Below are positions 1 through 7,976 of a stretch of DNA of 64,000 nucleotides, one piece after another. The stretch's first letter is position 1; each line of letters starts with the position of its first letter. The translations under genes were made by a program, and so were the position numbers. Source of the DNA: an uncultured Phascolarctobacterium sp. (GTDB lineage Bacteria; Bacillota; Negativicutes; Acidaminococcales; Acidaminococcaceae); NCBI GenBank assembly GCA_900757795.1, contig CAAEPE010000036.1, forward strand, positions 1-64,000, read 5' to 3'. The notes beneath the pieces were generated by a model. That model did not search any database and was not told the origin of the DNA. It was given only the letters and a program-made list of their open reading frames with translations.

Positions 1-92
1 CCACCTGTACCCATCCCGAACACAGTAGTTAAGCCCTTAAACGTCGAAAGTACTTGGCTGGAAGCGGCCTGGGAGGATAGAAAGCTGCCGGT
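1..92 (+). rRNA. rrf: 5S ribosomal RNA, 3' part
   Basis: The window opens inside a 5S rRNA. The universally conserved stretch CCCATCCCGAACAC lies near the start, followed by the GTTAAGC and AGTACTTGG-GGGAGGATAG segments and a terminal CTGCCGGTT that would close helix I with the missing 5' end. The 5' portion is outside the window, so this is probably the end of an rrn operon. The 3' boundary is estimated to within a few bases. Confidence 0.93.
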
Positions 93-95
93 TAG

Positions 96-130
96 AAAAA
101 GAACCATACCAAAAGGTATGGTTCTTTTTC
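96..130 (+). terminator. Intrinsic terminator of the rRNA operon
   Basis: A perfect 15-bp stem (AAAAAGAACCATACC with GGTATGGTTCTTTTT) encloses an AAAA loop and ends in a T run. It starts a few bases after the 5S 3' end and would end rrn transcription. Confidence 0.93.
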
Positions 131-161
131 TATATTCTGTTTATCAGTAGGTATACTAATG

Positions 162-191
162 TTGCCTAAGAGTTTCTTTATATGATATAAT
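162..191 (+). promoter_or_regulatory. Sigma-A-type promoter for the helicase gene
   Basis: TTGCCT and TATAAT are separated by 18 bp, about 55 bp upstream of the helicase start and downstream of the rRNA terminator. Confidence 0.65.
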
Positions 192-245
192 AATAAAACT
201 GTACTATTGAAATTATAATTTTAACTATAGAAAAGAGGTATGAAA

Positions 246-1508
246 ATGATTAATGGTTTTGCAGCTTTAAAAGTTTGTAATCGCACTGTGGAACAACTGC
301 ATAAAATGGGCATCAATAAACCTATGCCTGTACAGGAACAAGCAATTCCTGCGCTATTCGCAGGACGTGATGTTATCGCTCGTGCGCAAACAGGTACTGG
401 TAAAACTTTGGCTTTTTTAATTCCTTTAGCTGAAAGAATAGATGCTGAAAAAAAGTATGCTCAAGCCTTGGTTATTACTCCTACCCGTGAATTAGCTCAG
501 CAGATTGCTGTGGAAGTGAAAAAGCTGCTTACTGGAACTTCTATTAAGGTATTGGCAGTAGTTGGCGGAAGAGATTTTGAAGAACAAAAATATAAATTGG
601 AAGGCCGCAGCCATGTGCTCATTGGCACCCCTGGACGTTTATTAGACCATATAAAGAAAGGTAATACTGCGTTAGGCGGCGTAAAATATCTTGTTTTAGA
701 TGAAGTTGATGAGATGCTGCAGCAGGGGTTTATGGATGAAGCCCTAGATTTAATTGCCATGACTGCTCCTGAGCATCAAACTATGCTTTGCAGTGCTACC
801 TTATCAGAAGAAGTGCGTAAGTTGGGGCGTAAGCTGACGAAAAATTGTGCTCTGATAGATATAAATCCTAATAAAGCTACTGTTGATAAAATTAAGCAAA
901 TTTGCTTAAAAACTACAGAAGAGTATAAAAATAGGGCCGTTGCCGCACTTATCGACCGACTTAATCCTTATTTGATGATAGTCTTTTGCATGAGTAAGGA
1001 ACGTACTAAGGAGTTAGGTGAGTGGCTGGGCATGCAGGGGTATAATGTTGATGTATTGCATGGTGAAATGTCTCCGGCGAAACGCAAAACGGTTATGAAA
1101 GCTTTTCGTGATGCAAAAATTCAAATTTTGGTGGCCAGTGATTTAGCTGCTCGCGGTCTTGATGTTGAAGGTGTAACTCACGTTATCAATTACGATATAC
1201 CTCATGATGTAGATTGGTATGTGCATAGGGTCGGACGTACTGGGCGTGCAGGCAACGATGGTGTTGCCTTAACTCTTTATACTCCTGAAGAAATAAAGTG
1301 GCTGCATAATATTGAAGCCAAGCTTAATTTTGTAATGGAGCGTCAAAATCTTGAAGGAGAAACTGTTGCTCGTCGTGTGAGTACGGATAGTTCTAAGAAA
1401 AGAAAACCAGCGGGACCTAAACGAGGACGTAATGCCGTACTTGATAAACGCAAGGCTCCTAAAACAGGCAGCAATCGCCGTCAGACTCCTAAAAATAGCA
1501 AGAAATAA
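246..1508 (+). CDS. DEAD-box family ATP-dependent RNA helicase (DEVD variant)
   Basis: An RNA-unwinding ATPase of superfamily 2, probably acting in RNA decay or ribosome assembly. Visible motifs are the Q-motif region (PVQEQAIP), Walker A AQTGTGKT (about residues 47-54), PTRELA, GTPGR, motif II, SAT, and in the second RecA lobe ARGLD and HRVGRTGR. Motif II reads DEVD (residues 152-155) rather than DEAD. A basic tail rich in K/R/P (last ~45 residues) probably binds RNA. ATG 246 is chosen over ATG 240 because it sits 7 nt from the AGAGG Shine-Dalgarno; 240 would be almost on top of it. The gene is monocistronic, between the rRNA terminator and pgi. Confidence 0.93.
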   Translation: MINGFAALKVCNRTVEQLHKMGINKPMPVQEQAIPALFAGRDVIARAQTGTGKTLAFLIPLAERIDAEKKYAQALVITPTRELAQQIAVEVKKLLTGTSIKVLAVVGGRDFEEQKYKLEGRSHVLIGTPGRLLDHIKKGNTALGGVKYLVLDEVDEMLQQGFMDEALDLIAMTAPEHQTMLCSATLSEEVRKLGRKLTKNCALIDINPNKATVDKIKQICLKTTEEYKNRAVAALIDRLNPYLMIVFCMSKERTKELGEWLGMQGYNVDVLHGEMSPAKRKTVMKAFRDAKIQILVASDLAARGLDVEGVTHVINYDIPHDVDWYVHRVGRTGRAGNDGVALTLYTPEEIKWLHNIEAKLNFVMERQNLEGETVARRVSTDSSKKRKPAGPKRGRNAVLDKRKAPKTGSNRRQTPKNSKK

Positions 1509-1552
1509 CTTAATGGTACTGTAAAACGAGTGAATAAGACAAATATAGTTAT

Positions 1553-1581
1553 TTGCAATAATTTAAAGAATGTGTTATAAT
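1553..1581 (+). promoter_or_regulatory. Promoter of pgi with overlapping inverted repeat
   Basis: TTGCAA and TATAAT are spaced by 17 bp. The -10 box lies inside the imperfect palindrome TGTGTT-N7-AACACA (1571-1589), a plausible repressor site. The operator idea is inference only. Confidence 0.7.
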
Positions 1582-1645
1582 TAAACACATGTGGACTACA
1601 CTATAAGAGGATACAAAAGTATGCTATTTTAAGGGAGTGTGTCAA

Positions 1646-3079
1646 TTGAAGTACAAATTTACTATGCCAAGCGGTTTAATATTTGATTTCACCAATATGC
1701 TTGGTATAGGAAGATTACAAGAGGAAGAGGTAGAGCGTGGACTGACAGGCTATGGTAGTGTGGCTGATGAGGCTGTACGTAAGCTTCGTGTTACAGGACA
1801 TTCTAAGGCTCATTTGTCTAAGGACGGTACGCCGGAGCATGTCTATTTTCCGCGTATGCCTTATATAAAAGAGGGCAATCCGAATACCAAAAGCTCTATT
1901 GCTAAGCTTAAAGAATACAGCGAGTATTTAAAACAAATTGACGTCGTTGTTTTTTTAGGCGTAGGCGGTTCTTTTTTAGGTAATAAGGTGCTTTTTGATG
2001 CTTTTGGTGGCTGTCATTGGAATACTAACGCTCGTTTGCGTCATGATCAACCGAGAATTTATTTTTCCGGTAATAATCTTGATCCTGTTGACTGCAATGG
2101 CTTAGTATATGAGGTTCAGCGATTAGCATATCTACACATGAGTAATGGCAGAGAATTGCGCGTTATGCTAGTACCTATTTCTAAATCCGGTACTACTCTG
2201 GAAACTATTGCTGCTTTTACATATTTTTATGATACTTTTAGCAAAGGTGTTAATATTAAATTAGATTGTACGGTAATTACCGATTTGCATGCTGATGAAG
2301 ACAAAGCTCCTTTGCTAAAGCTGGCGCGGCGTTTTGGCTGGTGGCAGTTTGATATTAAAGAGGGTATCGGCGGACGTTTTTGCGTAATGACTGATCCAGG
2401 CTTAATTACTATGGCTGCCTTAGGCGGGGATATTGAAGAATTTCTGCGCGGCGCAAGAGAAATGGACGAATATTGTCAGCAGGCAAAGCTTTGTGATAAT
2501 CCGGCACTGATAAATGCATTGCTAAAATTTTTAGCCTATGGCAAGGGCAGAGATATTGAAGTTTTTATGCCCTATAGTATGCATTTAAAATCTTTAAGCG
2601 AATGGTATATCCAACTTTTAGCAGAATCCCTGGGTAAACGCTTTAACCGCGAAGGCAAAGAAGTACATTATGGCAGAACACCTATTGTTGCCGTTGGTAC
2701 TACTGATATGCACGCGCAAACCCAGCAGCATCAGGAGGGGCGTTTGAACAAGGTTGTGCAATTTTTAGAAATTGTTGACCCTGAGGAAAAAGCAGTACTG
2801 CATAACCCTTTTGAGGATGTGCCTTGCTTTGCAAAATACGAAGGCTTGGATATGAATAAGGCTTTAAAAATAGCTTTGGCTGCTAATGAAGCGGCATTAA
2901 CCAGTGACAATCGTTATAATGCTCGCTTTACTTTACCTAAATTAAATGAATATTATCTGGGACAGCTGATGTATTTTTTAATGCTCAGTATTGCTTATGA
3001 GGGTGAAATGGCTGATGTTGATGCTTACGATCAGCCTGGTGTGGAAATTTATAAGCGCATTATGAAAGAGCAACTGTAA
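1646..3079 (+). CDS. pgi: Glucose-6-phosphate isomerase
   Basis: Interconverts glucose 6-phosphate and fructose 6-phosphate in the cytoplasm (glycolysis and supply of sugar for glycans). Family signatures are GVGGSFLG, PISKSGTTLET (phosphate-binding SKSGTT), IGGRFCVMTDPGL, the AESLGK segment carrying the expected catalytic Glu, and the Q.HQEGRLNKVVQFLE block with the expected His. About 477 residues is a little short for the family but collinear throughout. TTG 1646 is preferred over GTG 1637 because AAGGGAG (1631-1637) would overlap the GTG, whereas it lies 8 nt before the TTG. The gene has its own promoter and a terminator follows. Confidence 0.95.
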   Translation: MKYKFTMPSGLIFDFTNMLGIGRLQEEEVERGLTGYGSVADEAVRKLRVTGHSKAHLSKDGTPEHVYFPRMPYIKEGNPNTKSSIAKLKEYSEYLKQIDVVVFLGVGGSFLGNKVLFDAFGGCHWNTNARLRHDQPRIYFSGNNLDPVDCNGLVYEVQRLAYLHMSNGRELRVMLVPISKSGTTLETIAAFTYFYDTFSKGVNIKLDCTVITDLHADEDKAPLLKLARRFGWWQFDIKEGIGGRFCVMTDPGLITMAALGGDIEEFLRGAREMDEYCQQAKLCDNPALINALLKFLAYGKGRDIEVFMPYSMHLKSLSEWYIQLLAESLGKRFNREGKEVHYGRTPIVAVGTTDMHAQTQQHQEGRLNKVVQFLEIVDPEEKAVLHNPFEDVPCFAKYEGLDMNKALKIALAANEAALTSDNRYNARFTLPKLNEYYLGQLMYFLMLSIAYEGEMADVDAYDQPGVEIYKRIMKEQL

Positions 3080-3096
3080 AAATAATATAGTCAATT

Positions 3097-3134
3097 AAAA
3101 AGCTCATTACGAGATTTCGCAATGAGCTTTTTTT
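3097..3134 (+). terminator. Terminator after pgi (possibly bidirectional)
   Basis: The stem AAAGCTCATT / AATGAGCTTT ends in a T7 run on the + strand. The A-rich left flank could also serve the converging reverse-strand acyltransferase gene. Confidence 0.85.
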
Positions 3135-3184
3135 GTAGTATTTTTTAGCAAAATAATTCTAATATGTTATTTTCAATGAAAGTA

Positions 3185-4363
3185 TTATTTCTTGCCAGTG
3201 AAAAGCAAGCTTAAGGTACCGCATTTAGCAAATATTTTACTTAAAATAATACTTGCCAGCAAGGCTCCTGCAACGAGAGCAAAATAGGAGAAGGTTACCT
3301 TTTTGACGGTCATAACGATGCCGAATTTTGTGTAAAGGCTGGTCATCCATTCTAGTAAAAGGGGATGGATAAAATAGATTAACATAGAATAATGAGACAA
3401 TAAGCCAATGATATTTTGTATAGTACACGTTAATTTATTGAGCTTGTTGACAGTAAGCTTGTTTTGCTGCTCATTTTTAGCAGTATTGCTTTTTACTTCT
3501 ATAATATCTAGCACCCAGCAGAAAAAAAGTATAGAAGCAATGGTATAAACCAAACCCTGCGGACTTAACTGGTGATAGGTATTGGCTAAATCAAGCAGGC
3601 TGTAGCTTTGATAGCTATAGGAATAGTATGCACTTCCTGCATGGTAGATAATGGCAGCGATATAAAAGCTTACTACTAATAAACTGTTGCGGCGCAGCCA
3701 GGTAATAAAATTCTGCCAATAAACAGCAGCTAAACAGCCGCTCATAAAAATCAAAAGATAGTGCAGCGGCAGATAATTAAGACGATAAGTGAAAAAGTTC
3801 TTTGCCAGTACACTCCAATGGCTTGCGTCTATATTGGGATGGGTGGTCCACCAGTTAAAGCCTAACTGAAAAATAAACAGCAGTATTAGACTGATGACTA
3901 CATTGTGCTTTGTAATATAGCGCAGTAGTGTGCGCCACAGAGGATAGCTTCCGTAAAACCAAAGCAGAATTACCATAAAATAAAGATGGTAGCAGCCTAG
4001 GCCAAAAAACAGCACAAAAGCAATATGCAGCGGGTGCCAGCTAATATAACCCGGAGGCAGAATCAGCCAAAAATAAGCAAGATAAAATAAGGACCAGCTT
4101 ATATAAGGAAGTCCGGCGTTGTGTAAACGCTTTTTAATAAAGTTCCAATAATTAAGCGTGCCGCCTGTAAGCAATGTTTTATCCGTGCAGGCTAAGCCAT
4201 AGCCTGAAATGAAGAAAAAAGCAGGGACGCTGTAACGGCTTAAAATTTCTAAAAAGCAGTACAGCATAAAACTGTTTGGAGCCAGCGCTAAGCTGCCTAT
4301 ATGAATACCAATAACTCCAAGCATACAAAGGCCGCGGAGATTGTCTATGATTGTATTGCGCAT
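3185..4363 (-). CDS. Acyltransferase 3 family membrane protein
   Basis: An integral membrane O-acyltransferase-like protein (acyltransferase 3 superfamily), which typically acetylates or succinylates cell-surface carbohydrates. The N-terminus carries the family hallmark (DNLRGLCMLGVIGIHIG, then RYSVPAFFFISGYGLA), followed by about ten hydrophobic segments. ATG at 4363 is chosen because GGAAAGG lies 8 nt upstream; a longer frame beginning at 4390 has no such site. The gene stands alone on the reverse strand between pgi and the pyr leader, so its acceptor cannot be inferred. Base composition resembles the surrounding core genes, not the AT-rich glycan cluster. Confidence 0.85.
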   Translation of the reverse strand: MRNTIIDNLRGLCMLGVIGIHIGSLALAPNSFMLYCFLEILSRYSVPAFFFISGYGLACTDKTLLTGGTLNYWNFIKKRLHNAGLPYISWSLFYLAYFWLILPPGYISWHPLHIAFVLFFGLGCYHLYFMVILLWFYGSYPLWRTLLRYITKHNVVISLILLFIFQLGFNWWTTHPNIDASHWSVLAKNFFTYRLNYLPLHYLLIFMSGCLAAVYWQNFITWLRRNSLLVVSFYIAAIIYHAGSAYYSYSYQSYSLLDLANTYHQLSPQGLVYTIASILFFCWVLDIIEVKSNTAKNEQQNKLTVNKLNKLTCTIQNIIGLLSHYSMLIYFIHPLLLEWMTSLYTKFGIVMTVKKVTFSYFALVAGALLASIILSKIFAKCGTLSLLFTGKK

Positions 4364-4499
4364 AAAAATTCCTTTCCAAATCAAAAGCAAGCAGCGATTG
4401 CCTAAATTGGCAAAGCTTATATGGTATTATACACCTAAAGTGCGTGGCAGGCTAGACTAAAATTATCTGCAAAAAAAGTAAAAAAATAGGAGTAAATAT

Positions 4500-4528
4500 T
4501 TGACGGATAGTGTTTCGAGGTGTAAAAT
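4500..4528 (+). promoter_or_regulatory. Promoter of the pyrimidine operon
   Basis: TTGACG and TAAAAT are spaced by exactly 17 bp. Transcription would begin around 4535, giving a ~140-nt leader that contains the PyrR hairpin and attenuator. Confidence 0.8.
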
Positions 4529-4545
4529 ATACTTAAATCAAATGC

Positions 4546-4577
4546 ACCTTTAAACGAGTCCCGTGAGACTACAAGGT
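4546..4577 (+). promoter_or_regulatory. PyrR-binding RNA hairpin (anti-antiterminator)
   Basis: Outer stem ACCTT/AAGGT (4546-4550 with 4573-4577) and upper stem AGTC/GACT flank a CCGTGA loop, with a purine-rich internal bulge. AGTCCCGTGAGACT closely matches the conserved PyrR-binding loop AGUCCNGNGAGRCU known from Firmicute pyr leaders. When UMP-bound PyrR holds this hairpin, the downstream terminator should form. Confidence 0.83.
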
Positions 4578-4592
4578 TTATTGTTGAAATGC

Positions 4593-4640
4593 AAGGCCTT
4601 CTTGTACCCTCATGGGGATGAGAAGGCCTTTTATTTTTAT
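4593..4640 (+). terminator. pyr operon attenuator terminator
   Basis: A 10-bp stem AAGGCCTTCT / AGAAGGCCTT (4593-4602 with 4621-4630) is followed by TTTTATTTTTAT, ahead of the pyrB ribosome-binding site. Its position in the leader, after the PyrR hairpin, marks it as a conditional terminator. Confidence 0.88.
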
Positions 4641-4674
4641 TCATTATAATATGTTTATACAGGAGGTAAAGCTA

Positions 4675-5631
4675 ATGGCTAAATCAAATGTATCTCTGGG
4701 TGGCAGAGATATACTGGATCTGGAAAGCCTCAGCGTAGATGAGATTGAATTAATCTTAAAAACTGCTGAGGAAATGAAGAAGATTATGAAAAGGGACATT
4801 AAAAAGGTTCCGTCCCTGCGTGGTAAATCCATCATCAATCTGTTCTATGAGCCCAGTACCCGTACTCGTACTTCCTTTGAATTGGCAGGCAAATATTTAG
4901 GTGCCGATGTGGTAAATATTACTACCGGCAATTCCAGCGTAGTTAAGGGTGAATGTCTGCGCGATACTATTTTAACCGTACAATCCATGGCCTGCGATGC
5001 TATCGTTATGCGTCATCCTATTGAGGGTGCTGCAGCATATGCCGCTAAGGTTGCCGACCCTGTAATTATTAACGCAGGTGACGGCGCTCACGCTCATCCG
5101 TCCCAAGGTCTTTTGGATATGTTTACAATTCGTGAACAAGGTAAAAACCTGAAAGGTTTGAAAATGGCTATTATCGGTGATATTCTGTACAGCCGCGTTG
5201 CTCGTACCAATATTGCTGCTTGGACTAAAATGGGCGCTGAAGTGCATGTAGCAGGTCCCATGACCTTGCTGCCTCACGATATTGAAGCTTTAGGTGTTAC
5301 TGTGCATAAGCATGTTGAAGACGCTATTGCTGACGCAGATGTTATCGATATTCTGCGCATTCAGCTGGAACGCCAAAAGAAAGGCCTGTTCCCAACTACT
5401 CGCGAATATGCGCGTATTTTTGGCATCAATGAAAAACGCTTGGCTTTGGCTAAGCCTGATGTAACCGTCCTGCATCCGGGCCCCATGAACCGTGGCTTGG
5501 AAATCTCCTGGGAGGTTGGTTACTGCGATAATGCTGCTATCCGTACCGAAGTACAAAACGGTGTAGCGGTGCGTATGGCGCTCTTATTCTTGACTTTGAC
5601 AGGAGGTAAACACATTGAAAACGTTGATTAA
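4675..5631 (+). CDS. pyrB: Aspartate carbamoyltransferase catalytic subunit
   Basis: Condenses carbamoyl phosphate with aspartate to N-carbamoylaspartate, the committed pyrimidine step. The carbamoyl-phosphate motif STRTRTSF begins at residue 61; HPSQGLLDM and the aspartate-loop region LRIQLERQ follow, and 318 residues is normal length. ATG 4675 is used because AGGAGG (4661-4666) lies 8 nt upstream; the open frame extends back to 4612, but that part is inside the attenuator. No pyrI regulatory subunit is present, as expected for a Firmicute-type enzyme. The gene overlaps pyrC by 17 bp, suggesting translational coupling. Confidence 0.97.
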   Translation: MAKSNVSLGGRDILDLESLSVDEIELILKTAEEMKKIMKRDIKKVPSLRGKSIINLFYEPSTRTRTSFELAGKYLGADVVNITTGNSSVVKGECLRDTILTVQSMACDAIVMRHPIEGAAAYAAKVADPVIINAGDGAHAHPSQGLLDMFTIREQGKNLKGLKMAIIGDILYSRVARTNIAAWTKMGAEVHVAGPMTLLPHDIEALGVTVHKHVEDAIADADVIDILRIQLERQKKGLFPTTREYARIFGINEKRLALAKPDVTVLHPGPMNRGLEISWEVGYCDNAAIRTEVQNGVAVRMALLFLTLTGGKHIENVD

Positions 5632-6910
5632 GAACGGTAGGGTAGTTGACCCTAGTCAAAATTTAGACGCTTGCATGGACATCCTGGTAGAGGATGGCAA
5701 GATTAAAGCTGTAGCTGAAGCTATTACCGAAGCTGCTGATGAAGTATATGATGCCACCGGCTTGGTAGTAACTCCCGGTCTCATTGATATGCACACTCAC
5801 ATGCGCGAGCCAGGTCTGGAAGCCAAAGAAGATATTATTTCCGGTACTAAGGCTGCTGCTGCCGGCGGCGTTACTACCGTTGCCTGCATGCCCAACACCA
5901 AACCTATTGTAGATTCTTCCATTATTGTCAGCGGTATTAAACAGCGTGCTGCCGAAGAAAGCTATGCTAACGTAGAAGTTGTCGGCGCTATTTCTAAAGG
6001 TGAAAAAGGCGAAGAGTTGGCTGAAATGGGCGATATGGCTGAAAAGGGCGCTGTCGGTTTTTCTGATGACGGTCATTATGTAAAAAGCTCCCGCCTGTTT
6101 ACTCTGGCTGCTAAATATATCACCGCCTTTGATAAACCGCTCATGTGCCACGCTATTGACCCTGAGCTGAACGCTGAAGGCTATATGCACGAAGGCGCTG
6201 TATCTGCGCGTATCGGCGTGCCCGGCATCCCCTCTATTTCCGAAGATATTGCCGTAGCCCGCGACTGCATCATCGCCGAATATACCGGCGCTCATGTGCA
6301 TATCTGCCATGTAGCTTCTAAAGGCGCTATTGACATTATCCGTCAAGCCAAAAAGAAAGGCGTTAACGTAACCAGTGAGGTAACCGTACATCATTTAACT
6401 TTGACCGACGAAGCCTGCTCCGATTATAGCTCTGCAACCCGCGTAAGCCCGCCGCTGCGCAGCTGGGATCATGTACAGGCTATGCGCGAAGCAGTTTTAG
6501 ACGGCACAGTAGACTGCATTGTTACCGACCATGCTCCCCATGCTCCTGAAGAAAAGGATGTGGAGTTCCGCTATGCTCCCTGCGGCTTCTGCGGTTTGGA
6601 GACAAGCTTGGGCGTAATGCTGACCGATTTGTATCACACTAATATATTTGATTTAAAAACTATCATCAGCAAAATGAGCTGCGAACCTGCTAAGGTTTTC
6701 CGTCTGCCGGGCGGTACTTTAAAAGAAGGCAGTGTTGCTGATATTACCATTATGGATTTGAATAAGGAATGGACCGTTGACAGCTCTAAATTCTATACTC
6801 GCGGTAAATTCACTCCCTATGAAGGCAAAGAGTGCAAGGGTAAGGCTGTTGCCACCATGCTGCATGGTAAATTTGTGATGAGAGATGGTGTAATATGCAC
6901 AAGGAATTAA
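5615..6910 (+). CDS. pyrC: Dihydroorotase (type I)
   Basis: Cyclises carbamoylaspartate to dihydroorotate. Metal-binding and catalytic residues are visible in the amidohydrolase pattern: HxH at 60/62 (DMHTHMREPG), D151, H179, H232 and catalytic D305 (TDHAPHAP). This spacing agrees with Bacillus-type dihydroorotases, in which Asp replaces the carboxylated Lys. The start is TTG 5615, 8 nt after AGGAGG and inside the pyrB 3' end; the 3' end overlaps carA by 16 bp. It is the second gene of the operon. Confidence 0.96.
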   Translation: MKTLIKNGRVVDPSQNLDACMDILVEDGKIKAVAEAITEAADEVYDATGLVVTPGLIDMHTHMREPGLEAKEDIISGTKAAAAGGVTTVACMPNTKPIVDSSIIVSGIKQRAAEESYANVEVVGAISKGEKGEELAEMGDMAEKGAVGFSDDGHYVKSSRLFTLAAKYITAFDKPLMCHAIDPELNAEGYMHEGAVSARIGVPGIPSISEDIAVARDCIIAEYTGAHVHICHVASKGAIDIIRQAKKKGVNVTSEVTVHHLTLTDEACSDYSSATRVSPPLRSWDHVQAMREAVLDGTVDCIVTDHAPHAPEEKDVEFRYAPCGFCGLETSLGVMLTDLYHTNIFDLKTIISKMSCEPAKVFRLPGGTLKEGSVADITIMDLNKEWTVDSSKFYTRGKFTPYEGKECKGKAVATMLHGKFVMRDGVICTRN

Positions 6911-7974
6911 GAAAAGGTAAATTAGTTTTAAAAGACGGCAGCGTATATGAGGGCATTTTGTATGGTGGTAAGCGCAATGCTGTTGGAGAGGTTTGTTTTA
7001 CAACTGGCATGAGCGGCTACCAGGAAACTCTTACCGATCCCTCTTTCTGCGGACAAATAGTAGTTATGACCTATCCTTTGGTAGGTAACTATGGCTGTAA
7101 TTCCATGTTTAATCAAGGACGCAAAAATTTCTTCCAAGGCTATGTAATCGGCGAGCTGTGCAGCTGCCCCAGCAACTGGCGCAGCGAGCAGAGCTTGGGA
7201 AGCTGGTTGGAGGAGCAGGATTTGCCGACTTTAACAGGCGTGGATACTCGTGCTATTACCCGTAAAATTCGCGATTTAGGCGTGATGCAGGGTGTTATTG
7301 TGCCCAGCGATATGCCTGACGCTGAGGTTCAAGCACTGTTAAATACCCCTGCTGTCCATAATCAAGTAGCTGCCGTAACTACTCCTGAAATATATACTTT
7401 AGGCAGCGGCAAATATCATATTGCCGTTATGGATTTTGGTATTAAGCAAAATATTTTGAATTTCTTGCTGTGCTTCGATACTCGTCTGACCGTTTTCCCG
7501 GCTGATACTCCGGCAGAGCAGGTTTTGGCCTGCAATCCTAACGGTATTTTCCTGTCCAACGGTCCTGGCGACCCGAAGGATTTGGTAGACGTTATCGAAA
7601 ATGTAAAGAAAATGATTGGGCGTCGGCCTATTTTCGGTATCTGCTTAGGTCACCAGTTGATGGCTTTGGCTAACGGCGGTGATACCTATAAAATGAAATT
7701 TGGTCATCGCGGCGTAAATCAGCCTGTAAAGGATTTGCGTAGCGGGCGTATTTATATCAGCTCTCAAAACCATGGTTACGCAGTCGATCCTGCTTCTATC
7801 GAAGGTAAGAATATTACTGTTACCCATGTTTCTATGAACGACGGTACTATTGAAGGTTTAGAATATAAAGATCATCCTACCTTCACTGTGCAGTACCATC
7901 CTGAAGCTTGTCCTGGCCCCGGAGGTCATGAGTATTTATTCAAACATTTTATTGATTTGATGGAGGGTCGTTAA
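6895..7974 (+). CDS. carA: Carbamoyl-phosphate synthase small (glutaminase) subunit
   Basis: Hydrolyses glutamine and channels ammonia to CarB for carbamoyl phosphate synthesis. The N-terminal half is the CPSase small-chain domain; the C-terminal half is a class I glutamine amidotransferase with nucleophile C250 (FGICLGHQ) and the YHPEA His/Glu pair. Length (359 aa) is typical. The ATG lies inside the end of pyrC with only a weak upstream purine stretch, so coupling is likely. Location inside the pyr operon suggests pyrimidine-controlled expression; arginine biosynthesis may share the product or use another copy outside the window. Confidence 0.96.
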   Translation: MHKELRKGKLVLKDGSVYEGILYGGKRNAVGEVCFTTGMSGYQETLTDPSFCGQIVVMTYPLVGNYGCNSMFNQGRKNFFQGYVIGELCSCPSNWRSEQSLGSWLEEQDLPTLTGVDTRAITRKIRDLGVMQGVIVPSDMPDAEVQALLNTPAVHNQVAAVTTPEIYTLGSGKYHIAVMDFGIKQNILNFLLCFDTRLTVFPADTPAEQVLACNPNGIFLSNGPGDPKDLVDVIENVKKMIGRRPIFGICLGHQLMALANGGDTYKMKFGHRGVNQPVKDLRSGRIYISSQNHGYAVDPASIEGKNITVTHVSMNDGTIEGLEYKDHPTFTVQYHPEACPGPGGHEYLFKHFIDLMEGR

Positions 7975-7976
7975 TT

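Noticed and set aside
4435..4644. Small reverse-strand frame in the pyr leader
   Set aside because: It overlaps the promoter, PyrR hairpin and attenuator, and shows no coding features.
5663..6394. Reverse-strand frame of 243 codons inside pyrC
   Set aside because: pyrC is complete and well conserved on the other strand; the antisense frame arises from codon bias and has no family resemblance or ribosome-binding site.
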